NCBI RefSeq assembly: GCF_000196015.1
Contig: NC_007974.2
Coordinates: 62,001-126,000 of the forward strand
Source: Cupriavidus metallidurans CH34
GTDB lineage: Bacteria > Pseudomonadota > Gammaproteobacteria > Burkholderiales > Burkholderiaceae
Length of the DNA: 64,000 nucleotides
Reading direction: 5' to 3'
Below are positions 16,379 to 25,351 of this stretch, in pieces. The first letter of the stretch is position 1, and each line of letters opens with the position of its first letter. A program made the translations under genes and the position numbers. A model generated the notes under the pieces. It was given only the letters and a program-made list of their open reading frames with translations, did no database searches and was not told the origin of the DNA.

Positions 16379-17365
16379 ATGTCCGCGTTTCGCAGGCCGC
16401 AGGCCCCCGCAGCCCTACTCGCTTTCGCTACGTTCACGTGCCTGGCCTTGCCGGCCGGCAGTGCGTGGGCCGAATTTCCCGACAAGCCGATCCGCTTTGT
16501 CGTGCCCTTCGCGGCCGGTAGCGCGACGGACCAGCTCGCGCGCGCCGTGGGCCAGGCCGTGACGCAGGAAGCGAAGGTGACCGTGGTGGTCGACAACAAG
16601 CCGGGCGCGAATGGCTTCATCGCCGCCGGCGACGTGGCGAAGGCCGCCCCCGATGGCTATACGGTGCTGATCACCACCAACACGACGCACGCAGCCAATG
16701 AGCATCTGTTCAAGAAGCTGCCGTACGACCCGGTCAAGGACTATGCGCCGCTGACGGCGCTGGGCCGTGGCGGCCAGATCATGGTGGTCAATCCGCAGGT
16801 ACCGGCCAAGACCGTGGGCGAGTTCATCGCGCTGGCAAAGAAGGAGCCGGGCAAACTCAGCTTCGGCAGCGGCAGTTCTTCGTCGCGCATTGCCGGCGAG
16901 CTGTTCCAGCAGATGGCGCACGTGGAACTGCTGCATGTGCCGTACAAGAGCAACCCGCTGGCGATCACCGACTTGCTCGGCAACCAGATCCAGATGATGA
17001 TCACCGACACGGCGACGGGGCTGCCGCAGGTGAAGAGCGGCAAGCTGCGCGCGCTGGGTGTCTCTGGCAAGGCGCGTTCGCCGCTGGCGCCTGATGTGCC
17101 GACGATCGACGAGGCTGGCGTGAAGGGCTACGAGATGAGCTACTGGTTCGCGGCCTATGCGCCGGCCGGCACGCCGCCCGCAGTGGTCGGCAAGCTGAAC
17201 CAGATGCTGGTCAAGGCCGCCAGGAGCGAGACGGCCGCCACCTTCTACCAGTCGACCGGTACCGACGTGTTCACAAGTTCGCCGGCCGAACTGGCGAAGT
17301 TCCAGGCGCAGGAATCGGCGAAATGGGGCCGCATCATCAAGGCGGCAAACATCCAGCCCGAGTAA
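16379..17365 (+). CDS. Tripartite tricarboxylate transporter substrate-binding protein (Bug family)
   Basis: 328 aa from ATG 16379, chosen for the preceding GGAGGAG and the signal peptide it opens (cleavage near SAWA). Family sequences KPIRFVVPFAAGSATDQLAR, KPGANGFIAAGDVAKAAPDG and VPYKSNPLAITDLLGNQIQ are present. It is the last gene of the AtuA-like operon, so the ligand is likely a carboxylate fed to that pathway. No TctAB membrane genes are present in the window. Confidence 0.9.
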   Translation: MSAFRRPQAPAALLAFATFTCLALPAGSAWAEFPDKPIRFVVPFAAGSATDQLARAVGQAVTQEAKVTVVVDNKPGANGFIAAGDVAKAAPDGYTVLITTNTTHAANEHLFKKLPYDPVKDYAPLTALGRGGQIMVVNPQVPAKTVGEFIALAKKEPGKLSFGSGSSSSRIAGELFQQMAHVELLHVPYKSNPLAITDLLGNQIQMMITDTATGLPQVKSGKLRALGVSGKARSPLAPDVPTIDEAGVKGYEMSYWFAAYAPAGTPPAVVGKLNQMLVKAARSETAATFYQSTGTDVFTSSPAELAKFQAQESAKWGRIIKAANIQPE

Positions 17366-17375
17366 GTTCGCTTCA

Positions 17376-17390
17376 CGCAGAAACGGGTAC
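17376..17390 (-). repeat. 15-bp intergenic motif, copy 1
   Basis: GTACCCGTTTCTGCG read on the minus strand, just after the Bug stop codon at 17365. It is one of at least five near-identical copies in non-coding DNA of this window. Confidence 0.7.
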
Positions 17391-17484
17391 GCTTTGCGCT
17401 GGCAAGGCGTTCCCGTGACAACTTGCCCCGCCACGTGCCGTGATTTCGCCTAGAGTGTCTGGATCGGAACGACTGGAGCGTGTC

Positions 17485-18234
17485 ATGAGCCAGACAGGCA
17501 AGGGGTTTCGGAGTGAGCGGCGCGGTTTCCTGATCGGGGTGGCGTCCGCGGCGTTGGGCACCGTGGCGTTGCCGGCGTCGGCACAGTCACTACGCGGCAA
17601 GCCGAGATCGAAGATCGGCGTCATCGGTGCCGGCCACATCGGCGGCACGATCGGGGGTATCTGGGTGGGTGTGGGGCATCCGGTGATGTTCTCGTCGCGC
17701 CATCCCGAAGAACTCAAGCCGTTGGTCGAGAAACTGGGATCGCTGGCACAGGCCGGGACCGTGGACCAGGCCCTCGCGTTTTCCAATGTCGTCCTCCTTG
17801 CCGTGCCTTACGGCGCGTTGCCCGAACTGGGCAGCCAGCATGACTGGAAGGGCAAGATCGTGCTCGACGCCACCAACGCTGTCGCGCCGCGCGATGGGGC
17901 GATCGTCGAGGAGGTCAAAGCCAATGGCATCGGGGTGACCACCGCCAAATACCTGCCAGGCGCGCGCGTCGTGCGTGTCTTCAATTTCACGAGCGCGGGG
18001 TCCTTCGCGCGTGAGAGCAATCGCAAGGGGCCGTTGATGGCGGTGCCGATGGCGGGGAACGATGCCGGCGCGCTGATCATTGCCGGCAGGCTGGTACGCG
18101 ATGCGGGCTTTCAGCCCGTGGTGGTGGGAGGCCTGTCCAGCGCCGACCGCTTCGCGCCGGGAGGCAAGTTGTTCCACATGGAGGGCACGGAAGCGGAATT
18201 CCGTCGTGCCATGGCGCAAAATTCCGCGCCGTGA
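17485..18234 (+). CDS. Tat-exported NADP(H)/F420-type dinucleotide-binding oxidoreductase
   Basis: 249 aa from ATG 17485 (GGAG upstream). The N-terminus has a twin-arginine signal, SERRGFLIG followed by a hydrophobic stretch and ASAQS. The mature domain begins KIGVIGAGHIGGTIGGIWVGVGHPVMFSSR, the Rossmann fold of the NADPH-dependent F420 reductase/NADP oxidoreductase family (PF03807). Conserved VVLLAVPYGALPEL and DATNAVAPRDG follow. An exported protein of this normally cytosolic family is unusual; Tat export would allow folding with cofactor first. The electron partner is unknown. It stands alone between the AtuA-like operon and an acetyltransferase gene. Confidence 0.82.
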   Translation: MSQTGKGFRSERRGFLIGVASAALGTVALPASAQSLRGKPRSKIGVIGAGHIGGTIGGIWVGVGHPVMFSSRHPEELKPLVEKLGSLAQAGTVDQALAFSNVVLLAVPYGALPELGSQHDWKGKIVLDATNAVAPRDGAIVEEVKANGIGVTTAKYLPGARVVRVFNFTSAGSFARESNRKGPLMAVPMAGNDAGALIIAGRLVRDAGFQPVVVGGLSSADRFAPGGKLFHMEGTEAEFRRAMAQNSAP

Positions 18235-18294
18235 TGCCTGAGCCCGTGATGCCTGCTGTGAGACCTGATGAGTGAGACCTTGTGGCGGGCTTGC

Positions 18295-18684
18295 TCAGCG
18301 GCGCCGCCACTCCATCGCCACCATCGACGGCGTGAACCCGAGTTGGCCGAAGAATGCGGCTTCCGACGAGCGCGCCGCGCGTAGAACCCAGGTGATATCC
18401 GGATCGTTGCCCATGACATGCCGCAGCAGTGCGCGGCCGACACCGCGGCGACGATGCTGTGGCGCTACGGCAACCATCGAGATATAGCCGTTCGCGATGT
18501 CGTCGCAGAGCGCGCGCGCGAAGCCGATGACCTCGCCGCCCTCCACCGCCACTGCGACGCGTTGCGAGTTGGCGATGAGCTGCGCGAACCGTTCGGGATT
18601 GCTGACCTGTTGTTCCCAACCATTGGCGGCAAGCAGACGCCGGGCTGCCTCGATATCTGCGGGCAACGGGTTGCGGATTTCCAT
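18295..18684 (-). CDS. GNAT-family N-acetyltransferase
   Basis: 129 aa from ATG 18684, chosen for the GGAGGA ribosome site; longer in-frame extensions are not family-like. The acetyl-CoA-binding motif QHRRRGVGRALLRHVM (motif A, R/Q-x-x-G-x-G/A) is at about 75-90, with GYISMVAVAP just before. The C-terminal FFGQLGFTPSMVAMEW resembles small YpeA-like GNAT proteins. The substrate is not predictable. It converges on the Tat-oxidoreductase gene with 60 bases between. Confidence 0.85.
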   Translation of the reverse strand: MEIRNPLPADIEAARRLLAANGWEQQVSNPERFAQLIANSQRVAVAVEGGEVIGFARALCDDIANGYISMVAVAPQHRRRGVGRALLRHVMGNDPDITWVLRAARSSEAAFFGQLGFTPSMVAMEWRRR

Positions 18685-18910
18685 TGACGATTCCTCCAGC
18701 CTGGTACTTGGGCACGCACGCCTTACTCCCACGAAAGTGGGGGTACGCCAGTGCCTTCCGCCACGGGCGCGCGTATGGTTCGCGCGTTTTGGCGACAGAG
18801 TGTAGCTAAGCGAACACGGCTGCGTCAAACAACTTTGTCCGTTAAGCCCCCGCGTTCGGTGCCGCACGAGGGCCTGCGCGGGGCCCTGTCGTGTCCCTTG
18901 GGCTAGCGGT

Positions 18911-20401
18911 ATGATGCCTGCCATGAATGCCACGATCTTCTCCTCCGCCCACCCGGCAGATCAGCTTGCCGAGTTCAACGACGCAGATAGCGCGCTGGCG
19001 CGTATCCGCGAGATCTATGACAGCTCAGTGGCCGCCGTGCGCGCGCGATTTGACGCGTTTGCCCAGGGCAAGCCGCTGCCGTCGGCCGCGCACGCGTGCT
19101 ATCCATACCTGGGCATCTCGGTCAATCTCGAGACGATGGTCACCGACAGCCGGCCTTCCTGGGGCACGGTGGCCTATCCCGGGGTCTATGGCACCACGGT
19201 GACGCGGCCGGACCTGCTGTGCGACTACTACCGCGACCAGATCGAGCGCCTGATGCGTTATCACCGCGTGCCGGTGGTGGTAGGGCTTTCGCGCCGACCG
19301 ATCCCGCTGCCGTTCGTGATCGAAGCATCGACCACCGATATCAGCTACACGCAGGCGCGTGAACTCGAGGCGTCATTCGTGCTGCCGGAACTGAGCCGCA
19401 TTGATGACTCGATCGCCAATGGCACGTATGAGCCCACTCCGGGCGAAGCCTGGCCGCTGTCGCTGTTTTCTGCGGAGCGTGTGGATCTGGCACTGCAGCG
19501 GCTTTATCACTACACGGGTACCGCGCCGCAGCATTTCCAGCGTTTCGTGCTGTTCACAAACTATCAACGTTACGTCGACGAGTTCGTGACACTGGGCCGT
19601 TCGCTGATGGCCGGTGACGGTGGCGATGGCTATGTGCGCTTTGTCGAGCCCGGCGACGTGATCCAGCAACTCGGCGAGCAGGAGCCGGATGACGCGACAC
19701 GTCCACGCGCATTGCCGCAGATGCCGGCCTACCACCTCGTGCGCGAGGATGGGCTGGGTGTCACGCTGGTCAACATCGGCGTGGGGCCTTCCAACGCGAA
19801 GACGATGACGGACCACCTCGCCGTGCTGCGCCCACATTGCTGGCTGATGGTGGGCCACTGCGGCGGGCTGCGCCGCTCGCAGCAGCTTGGTGACTACGTG
19901 CTGGCGCATGCGTATGTGCGCGACGACCACGTGCTCGACCACGACCTGCCGCCCTGGGTGCCGGTGCCGCCGATCGCCGAGATCCAGGTGGCATTGCAGG
20001 AAGCAGTGGCGCGTGTGACGGGATTGTCCGGTACCGAGATGAAGACACGGATGCGCACAGGCACGGTGGTGTCAACCGACGATCGCAACTGGGAACTGAA
20101 ATCGAAGTCGCTCTACGCGCGCTTCAACCAGTCACGCGCAATCGCCATCGACATGGAGAGCGCCGCAGTGGCCGCCAATGGCTTCCGACTGCGTGTGCCC
20201 TACGGCACGCTCCTGTGCGTATCGGACAAGCCGCTACACGGCGAACTCAAGCTGCGCGGCATGGCGAATGCGTTCTACCGTCAGCGTGTGAGCCAGCACA
20301 TGACCATCGGGCTGGAGGCGATCCGCATACTGCGTGAGAACGGCGTCGAACAACTGCACTCGCGAAAGCTGCGCAGCTTCGACGAGCCTGCATTCAGATA
20401 A
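18911..20401 (+). CDS. amn: AMP nucleosidase
   Basis: 496 aa, matching family length (about 480-500). It hydrolyses AMP to adenine and ribose 5-phosphate, a cytosolic purine salvage and AMP-pool-control step. Family regions seen are YPYLGISVNLETMVTDSRPSWGT, the N-terminal regulatory domain, and the catalytic nucleoside-phosphorylase-like domain with VNIGVGPSNAKTMTDHLAVLRPHCWLMVGHCGGLR and AIDMESAAVAANGFR. The start may be ATG 18911, 18914 or 18923; none has a clear ribosome site. It is transcribed alone, with no linked purine gene. Confidence 0.93.
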   Translation: MMPAMNATIFSSAHPADQLAEFNDADSALARIREIYDSSVAAVRARFDAFAQGKPLPSAAHACYPYLGISVNLETMVTDSRPSWGTVAYPGVYGTTVTRPDLLCDYYRDQIERLMRYHRVPVVVGLSRRPIPLPFVIEASTTDISYTQARELEASFVLPELSRIDDSIANGTYEPTPGEAWPLSLFSAERVDLALQRLYHYTGTAPQHFQRFVLFTNYQRYVDEFVTLGRSLMAGDGGDGYVRFVEPGDVIQQLGEQEPDDATRPRALPQMPAYHLVREDGLGVTLVNIGVGPSNAKTMTDHLAVLRPHCWLMVGHCGGLRRSQQLGDYVLAHAYVRDDHVLDHDLPPWVPVPPIAEIQVALQEAVARVTGLSGTEMKTRMRTGTVVSTDDRNWELKSKSLYARFNQSRAIAIDMESAAVAANGFRLRVPYGTLLCVSDKPLHGELKLRGMANAFYRQRVSQHMTIGLEAIRILRENGVEQLHSRKLRSFDEPAFR

Positions 20402-20438
20402 GACACCTAAGACACCTTCCTCCTTGTCTTCCTGAACG

Positions 20439-20466
20439 AAAAAAAGCGCGCGGTATCACCGCGCGC
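20439..20466 (-). terminator. Intrinsic terminator of the ompW gene
   Basis: GCGCGCGGT-ATC-ACCGCGCGC (20446-20466), a 9-bp GC stem. On the minus strand it is followed by seven Ts (20439-20445). It lies 61 bases past the OmpW stop codon. Confidence 0.8.
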
Positions 20467-20527
20467 CTGGAATCGGAGTGAGCCGTCGCGAGCTCAGCCG
20501 TTTGACAAGGAGGAGAAAAATCGCCGC

Positions 20528-21190
20528 TTAGAAGCGATAGCCGACACCGGCGCTGAACAGCCACGGATTGAGCTGCACGTTCGATACCTTCTGGCCTGTT
20601 CCATTCGCGTAGACGTTGCTCGAGATCCAGATCTTCTTGACGTCGACGTTGAGGAACCAGTTCTTGGTTACCTTGTAGTCCATGCCGACCTGCAGGGCCG
20701 GGCCCACGCTCCAGCGGTCCAGGCCGAGCGTGTTGCCGGCGATGTCCGCGCCCCAGATTCGCGTCACGTTCACACCAGCGCCAACATAGGGACGGAAGGT
20801 GCCATTCGGAATGAAGTGGTACTGCAGCAGCAGGCTCGGTGGCAGGTGGCTGAACGTGCCGATCTTCGCGCCATCCAGACGGACATCCTGCTTTTGCGGG
20901 ATCGTCAGCACCAGTTCAGCGGCAATGTTCGGCACGATGAAGTAGGTAACGTCCAGTTCCGGAATCCACTTGTTGTTGACGCTGATCCGATCAGATGCGC
21001 CCACACCGCCAACCGGGTCGGACTTGTTGTCCATGTTCAGGAACGTGCCGCGCAGGCGGATCATCCAGTTGCTCTGCTGTTCGTCGGCGGCCACGGCCGG
21101 TGCCGAGAGCGCGCCGATCGTGGCGGCGGTCAGCGCCATGCAGATGGAGGAAACAAGGGTCTTGCGGCGGGGAGAGAGGGTAGTGGTCAT
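20528..21190 (-). CDS. ompW: OmpW-family outer-membrane protein
   Basis: 220 aa from ATG 21190. The signal peptide is residues about 1-34 (ending APAVAA). The mature protein is an eight-stranded barrel: NWMIRLRGTFLNMDNKS, IPELDVTYFIVPNIAAELVLT, LPPSLLLQYHFIPNGTFRPYVGAGVNVT and a C-terminal GVGYRF with terminal Phe. OmpW forms a small hydrophobic channel in the outer membrane. The DNA upstream (21191-21300) is the promoter region; no confident regulator box was seen. Confidence 0.92.
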   Translation of the reverse strand: MTTTLSPRRKTLVSSICMALTAATIGALSAPAVAADEQQSNWMIRLRGTFLNMDNKSDPVGGVGASDRISVNNKWIPELDVTYFIVPNIAAELVLTIPQKQDVRLDGAKIGTFSHLPPSLLLQYHFIPNGTFRPYVGAGVNVTRIWGADIAGNTLGLDRWSVGPALQVGMDYKVTKNWFLNVDVKKIWISSNVYANGTGQKVSNVQLNPWLFSAGVGYRF

Positions 21191-21540
21191 GGTCTGAAAG
21201 CACTGGACATTGAAAATGTGCGCCCAGTGTGTCCCTTGGTTCCCTTGCAGACCTTGACATAGCACAAGCAAGAATCACCCTGTTATTGAAAGGGGGATTG
21301 ATCGTCGCCTGTGCGCGACAGATCGCTACAGCTTTGTGCAAACCGCGATCAAGCTTGTGCGGACAGGGCTTCTAACCACATGCGGAATGATTCGTGGCGC
21401 CCACGCGGCCTCCGCCGTACGCTGTGCGCACGTGGTTGTGCACCGCGCATGTCGTGGGCGTCCGAGAGGACGTCTTTCGCGGTGTGCCCTCTGGGGGGAG
21501 GGCACACCGGTTTTCTCGGATGCAGGGCATCCGCCAGTCA
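21191..21540. other. Intergenic region between leuA and ompW
   Basis: 350 bases with no supported gene. It contains the ompW promoter side (TTGAAA-like and TTATTG runs at about 21280-21290) and, near leuA, a strong hairpin at 21481-21508. The middle has several small inverted repeats but no open frame with a ribosome site. Confidence 0.6.
21481..21514. terminator. Strong hairpin downstream of leuA
   Basis: Perfect 11-bp stem GGTGTGCCCTC / GAGGGCACACC with loop TGGGGG (21492-21497). TTTT follows on the plus strand (21511-21514), while on the minus strand, the leuA direction, only GCGAAAG follows. It lies 33 bases past the leuA stop; it may be a weak leuA terminator or block plus-strand readthrough. 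Confidence 0.5.
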
Positions 21541-23244
21541 TCAGGCCGCCCTGGCCTCCACGGCTTCCGACATGTCGCGGGTTTGCAGATGGCGATTGAT
21601 ACCGGAGACCACGGCCTTCAGTGACGCTGTGACGATACTGGGATCGACGCCCGCGCCGAAGCCCGTGATCGAGCCCGCGACGCGCACTTCCACATAGCAA
21701 GCCGCGTTGGCATCGGCGCCGGTGGTCATGGCGTGCTCGTGATAGTCCATCACACGCACCGCCACGCCCAGGCCGCGCGTGAACGCATCCACTGCCGCAT
21801 CGATCGGACCATTGCCCGTGCCACGCATGCGCATCGGACGACCATCGCGCACGATATCGATCTCCACTTCCGCGGCGGCGTCGCTGGCCGATACCATGCG
21901 ATGCGATACGTAGCGCAGTGGCGCCTCGACGTCGAGATACTCGCGGCGGAACAGTGCGTAGAGATCCGCGGCACTGGCCTCGAGCCCGGTTTCATCGGTC
22001 ATGGCTTGCACCGCCCGACTGAACTCGATCTGCAGGCGGCGCGGCATGTAGATGCCGTGCATCTGTTCGAGCAGATAGGCCATGCCGCCCTTGCCGGACT
22101 GGCTGTTCACACGGATCACCGCGTCATAGCTGCGGCCGAGATCGGCCGGATCGATCGGCAGGTAAGGCACTTCCCAGATCGCGTCGTCCTTCTGCTGGGC
22201 GAATCCCTTGCGGATCGCGTCCTGATGGGAACCCGAGAATGCCGTGAAGACCAGATCGCCCACGTACGGATGACGCGGGTGCACAGGCAACTGATTGCAG
22301 TGCTCGACGCACTGGCGCACTTCGTCGATATCGGAGAAGTCCAGTTGCGGGTCCACGCCCTGTGTGTACAGGTTCAGCGCCAGCGTGACCAGATCCACAT
22401 TGCCGGTGCGCTCGCCGTTGCCGAACAGACAGCCTTCCACGCGATCGGCACCGGCCATCACGGCCAGTTCCGCCGCGGCCACGGCAGTGCCACGATCGTT
22501 GTGCGGATGCACCGACAGCACGATGTGCTCGCGCCGCGCCAGACGGCGATGCATCCATTCGACCTGGTCCGCGAACACGTTGGTGGTGCTGCATTCCACT
22601 GTGGTCGGAAGATTCAGAACCATCGGTCGGTTGGCATCGGGCTCCCACACGGCCGACACCGCGTCCGATACTTCGAGCGAGAAGTCGAGTTCGGCCAGGC
22701 TGAAGGTTTCGGGCGAGTACTCGTAGGTCCATGCGGTGTCCGGCATGGCATCGGTCAGTTCACGGATCAGGCGCGTGCCGGAGACGGCCACTTCCTTGAT
22801 CTCCTCGCGCGATGCATTGAACACGATGCGGCGCCATGCGGGCGCGATCGGGTTGTAGAGATGCACCGTCGCGCGCCTGGCGCCGCGCACGGACTCCACC
22901 GTGCGGCGGATCAGGTCATCGCGTGCCTGGGTCAGCACGACGATGTTGACGTCCTCGGGGATGCGATCTTCCTCGATCAGCATCCGCACGAAATCGAAAT
23001 CGGTCTGCGATGCAGAGGGGAATGCCACTTCGATTTCCTTGAGCCCGATCTTGACGAGTTGCTCGAAGAATCGCAGCTTGCGCGCGCTGTTCATCGGTTC
23101 GATCAGCGCCTGGTTGCCGTCGCGCAGATCGGTGCTCATCCAGCGCGGCGCGCGGGTGATCTGGCGCGACGGCCAGGTTCGGTCATGCAAGTCGACGGTG
23201 GTGGCGGGGCGATATTTGGTGGATGGATCCTGCAACATGGGCAT
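21541..23244 (-). CDS. leuA: 2-isopropylmalate synthase (long, LeuA type II)
   Basis: 567 aa. It condenses acetyl-CoA with 2-oxoisovalerate, the first committed step of leucine synthesis, in the cytosol. The TIM-barrel catalytic domain includes [17 protein letters not shown] (metal/substrate Asp) and the metal-binding [29 protein letters not shown] is a family signature. The C-terminal part from about residue 430 is the LeuA_dimer allosteric domain. The DLRDGNQ start and 560-aa length mark the type II form found in actinobacteria and many beta-proteobacteria. AAGGAG precedes the ATG. It sits alone, preceded by a leucine-rich leader ORF and terminator-like hairpin. Confidence 0.95.
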   Translation of the reverse strand: MPMLQDPSTKYRPATTVDLHDRTWPSRQITRAPRWMSTDLRDGNQALIEPMNSARKLRFFEQLVKIGLKEIEVAFPSASQTDFDFVRMLIEEDRIPEDVNIVVLTQARDDLIRRTVESVRGARRATVHLYNPIAPAWRRIVFNASREEIKEVAVSGTRLIRELTDAMPDTAWTYEYSPETFSLAELDFSLEVSDAVSAVWEPDANRPMVLNLPTTVECSTTNVFADQVEWMHRRLARREHIVLSVHPHNDRGTAVAAAELAVMAGADRVEGCLFGNGERTGNVDLVTLALNLYTQGVDPQLDFSDIDEVRQCVEHCNQLPVHPRHPYVGDLVFTAFSGSHQDAIRKGFAQQKDDAIWEVPYLPIDPADLGRSYDAVIRVNSQSGKGGMAYLLEQMHGIYMPRRLQIEFSRAVQAMTDETGLEASAADLYALFRREYLDVEAPLRYVSHRMVSASDAAAEVEIDIVRDGRPMRMRGTGNGPIDAAVDAFTRGLGVAVRVMDYHEHAMTTGADANAACYVEVRVAGSITGFGAGVDPSIVTASLKAVVSGINRHLQTRDMSEAVEARAA

Positions 23245-23307
23245 GGGAAATCTCCTTCCTCGCTAAGGGAAGATGCGACGAATGCGTCAAAAACGGAAAA
23301 CGGACGG

Positions 23308-23340
23308 AAAAACGGTGGCGAAAGGCTGCCGAACTGCCAC
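23308..23340 (-). terminator. Probable attenuator terminator between leuL-like leader and leuA
   Basis: On the minus strand, GTGGC (23336-23340) can pair with GCCAC (23315-23319) across a 16-base loop, followed by CG and five Ts (23308-23312) with further T-runs after. It lies immediately after the leader ORF stop (23347). The stem is short, and alternative pairing with the leader's 3' part is possible. Confidence 0.45.
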
Positions 23341-23346
23341 AGGGCT

Positions 23347-23496
23347 CTAGGCCCGGCAACCGATCGGTAGGCTTAGCAGTAGCGAGGAAGCGCCCAGGGC
23401 GCGGCACGACAGCAGGCCCGCGACGCACGCGCGCACGGCGGCATCGATGCGCGAGGCATCGGCGGCGTGGCGGAGGTTGAGTGCGGTAGCGGTCAT
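23347..23496 (-). CDS. leuL: Leucine-rich leader peptide for leuA attenuation
   Basis: 49 aa beginning MTATALNLRHAADASR and ending ASSLLLSLPIGCRA. The codons near the end are CTA-CTG-CTA-AGC-CTA, i.e. four Leu in five codons, three of them CTA, rare in this GC-rich DNA. The stop is 102 bases before the leuA ATG, with a terminator-like element between. This is the layout of amino-acid attenuators, where ribosome stalling at scarce Leu-tRNA prevents termination. It is not conserved-domain evidence; the gene name is by analogy. Confidence 0.65.
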   Translation of the reverse strand: MTATALNLRHAADASRIDAAVRACVAGLLSCRALGASSLLLSLPIGCRA

Positions 23497-23536
23497 CGTG
23501 CTGGGAAATGTGTCACAGCGGTTGCGCGACTCAAGG

Positions 23537-23566
23537 AGCGTAGTGCAGAACACGGGCTGGCGTCAA
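23537..23566 (-). promoter_or_regulatory. Candidate sigma-70 promoter for leuL-leuA
   Basis: On the minus strand, TTGACG (23561-23566) and TACGCT (23537-23542) are separated by 18 bases, 41 bases ahead of the leader ATG. Confidence 0.5.
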
Positions 23567-23768
23567 CCTGGAATCGGGCGCGGATCCGCCTGGATGTGCC
23601 CTGCATCGGTGCGATTTGGAGCCGTCATGGCCGTTGCGTCTTACGACAAAGGGATGAAACGCGCCCCTTGTGTTGGTTCGCACTCAATCCTCTGGCCGGT
23701 ATTGCATCCGCCGCATCGCGCCTAGTCTGATTCTGGGAACGGGCCCAAAACTACAAGAGGGGATCATC

Positions 23769-25154
23769 ATGCGGACACGTACGTGGACCACATGGCTCGC
23801 CTGTGCGGCGATCGCCATGCTGATGGTGGCATGCGGCGGCGGAGGCGGTAGTTCGGGCTCGGGATCGGCGCCATCCGGCGGCGCGGGCAGTGGCGGTAGC
23901 GCCGGCAGCGGCGGCTCCGGCGCGGTGGCGACGTCCTATACGCTGGTGTTGAACCAGACCTCCGGCAAGGTCGCGGTAGGCGACACGATGCCGCTGACTG
24001 CGTCAGTCGTTGACAATCTTGGCAATGACGTTACCGGTTCGACCACATTTGCCTGGTCGACCATCAACTCCTCCATCGCCGTCGTGGCGAACGCATCGGT
24101 ACCGGGCGGCGCGGTGGTGACCGGCGTGGGTCTGGGTATCGCCAACATCAGCGTGGTGGCGACCGTGACCGGCGCCAATAATGCGACGACCGTGCTGCCA
24201 CAGGCATCGACGACGATTACGGTGGTTGCGCCGGGCAGCAGGACGTACAGCCTTGCGCTGCCGTACCCATCGCTTTCGATGACGGACGGACAGACCCTGC
24301 GCGTGACGGCATCCCTGATCGACAGCGACGGCGCGGATCGCTCCGCCAGCGCCACCGGATGGACCTGGCGCAGCACCACGTCGGCGGTGCAGGCCGCAGG
24401 CGTGGCCAATGTCGGCGTGCTGCTTGGCGTCAATGGGGGCAGCACCGTCGCGCTGTCGGTGGTCAGCGTCCAGGTCACGGCGCCGGATGGCAGCACCCTG
24501 ACCGGCGCTTTCCCGGTGTCGGTGTTCCCGACCGGGGTGTCGAGCTTCCGGCTCGTGCTGTCGCAGAACGGCTCGCAGATCAATGCGCTGAACGTGCTCA
24601 ACGGCTTCCCGCAGACGTACCTCTCACAGGTGGTGCGTAGCGATGGAAACGATTCGACCCCGGATTTCACCGGCCTGTGGACCTTTACGACCACATCGCC
24701 ATCGTTGCTCGTGTTGCCGGATTCCTCGACGCGTCTCACCACGGTCAGCACCGGTCGGCCGAACGGCGCGTCGCCGCTGCAGAGCATTCTTTCGGAGATG
24801 GCCAGCAGCTTGACGCTGAGCGCAAAGCCGCGCGCCACGCTGTTTGTCACGGAGCAACCAACGTGGGCGCTGGTCTACAACGGTCCACAGCCATTGGTGG
24901 TGAACCGCCTGGCTGGCGCGACTGTCGCGGTGCAACTGATGCATCGTGGTGTGGATGAGGGCATCACCGGTTGCGGGACGAGCTGGGCGTGGTCGACAAC
25001 GAGCAGCAACATCGTGGTCGCGCAGTCGGTGCTTGCGCCCAACTCGGCGTCGATCCTGCCGACGGCGGCTGGCCCCTTCTCGGTCACGGCGACGTGCACG
25101 GCCGGGGTGGAGGCCATGCCGTTGTCGATCACGATTCCGGGCACGGCACAGTAA
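23769..25154 (+). CDS. Lipoprotein with bacterial Ig-like repeats
   Basis: 461 aa from ATG 23769 (AGAGGGG upstream). The lipoprotein signal peptide ends in MLMVAC with Cys about 21, followed by a Gly/Ser-rich linker (GGGGGSSGSGSAPSGG) that holds the domain away from the membrane. The remainder is beta-strand-rich, Thr/Ser/Val-heavy, with repeated Ig-like sequences (TSGKVAVGDTMPLTASVVDNLGNDVTGSTTFAWS; MTDGQTLRVTASLIDSDG), i.e. Big-type domains of roughly 100 residues. A cell-surface or periplasmic structural/adhesive role is likely, with no enzymatic motif. Single gene, flanked downstream by intergenic repeats. Confidence 0.8.
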   Translation: MRTRTWTTWLACAAIAMLMVACGGGGGSSGSGSAPSGGAGSGGSAGSGGSGAVATSYTLVLNQTSGKVAVGDTMPLTASVVDNLGNDVTGSTTFAWSTINSSIAVVANASVPGGAVVTGVGLGIANISVVATVTGANNATTVLPQASTTITVVAPGSRTYSLALPYPSLSMTDGQTLRVTASLIDSDGADRSASATGWTWRSTTSAVQAAGVANVGVLLGVNGGSTVALSVVSVQVTAPDGSTLTGAFPVSVFPTGVSSFRLVLSQNGSQINALNVLNGFPQTYLSQVVRSDGNDSTPDFTGLWTFTTTSPSLLVLPDSSTRLTTVSTGRPNGASPLQSILSEMASSLTLSAKPRATLFVTEQPTWALVYNGPQPLVVNRLAGATVAVQLMHRGVDEGITGCGTSWAWSTTSSNIVVAQSVLAPNSASILPTAAGPFSVTATCTAGVEAMPLSITIPGTAQ

Positions 25155-25172
25155 CGCACTCCTGCGAGGTGC

Positions 25173-25187
25173 GTACCCGTTTCTGCG
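25173..25187 (+). repeat. 15-bp intergenic motif, copy 2
   Basis: GTACCCGTTTCTGCG, flanked by GC before and TACGC after, so that GCGTAC and GTACGC can pair around it. Confidence 0.7.
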
Positions 25188-25208
25188 TACGCTTGCCTCC
25201 TTGGTTTG

Positions 25209-25250
25209 CCCCCCTTTCCCGCTTGCGGGAGAGGGGCCGGGTGAGAGGGA
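25209..25250. repeat. Dispersed GC-rich inverted repeat, copy 1
   Basis: CCCTTTCCCGC-TT-GCGGGAGAGGG core followed by a GTGAGAGGGA tail. It matches elements at 25294-25337 and 33438-33484; the layout resembles a REP-like intergenic palindrome. Confidence 0.6.
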
Positions 25251-25293
25251 ATAGCGCCTCAAATTGCGACAAGGCGGCAGGCAGAGCCTGCAC

Positions 25294-25337
25294 GCCCACT
25301 CCCCCAACCCCTCGCCTGCGTCGTGGGAGAGGGGTGC
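25294..25337. repeat. Dispersed GC-rich inverted repeat, copy 2 (degenerate)
   Basis: A CACTCCCCCAACCCCTCGCC half and a GTGGGAGAGGGGTG half, in the opposite orientation to copy 1, 44 bases downstream of it. Confidence 0.5.
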
Positions 25338-25351
25338 GCACGGACCAAAGC

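Noticed and set aside
21280..21310. FNR box upstream of ompW
   Set aside because: A single TTGAT half-site is present without the ATCAA partner at the right spacing.
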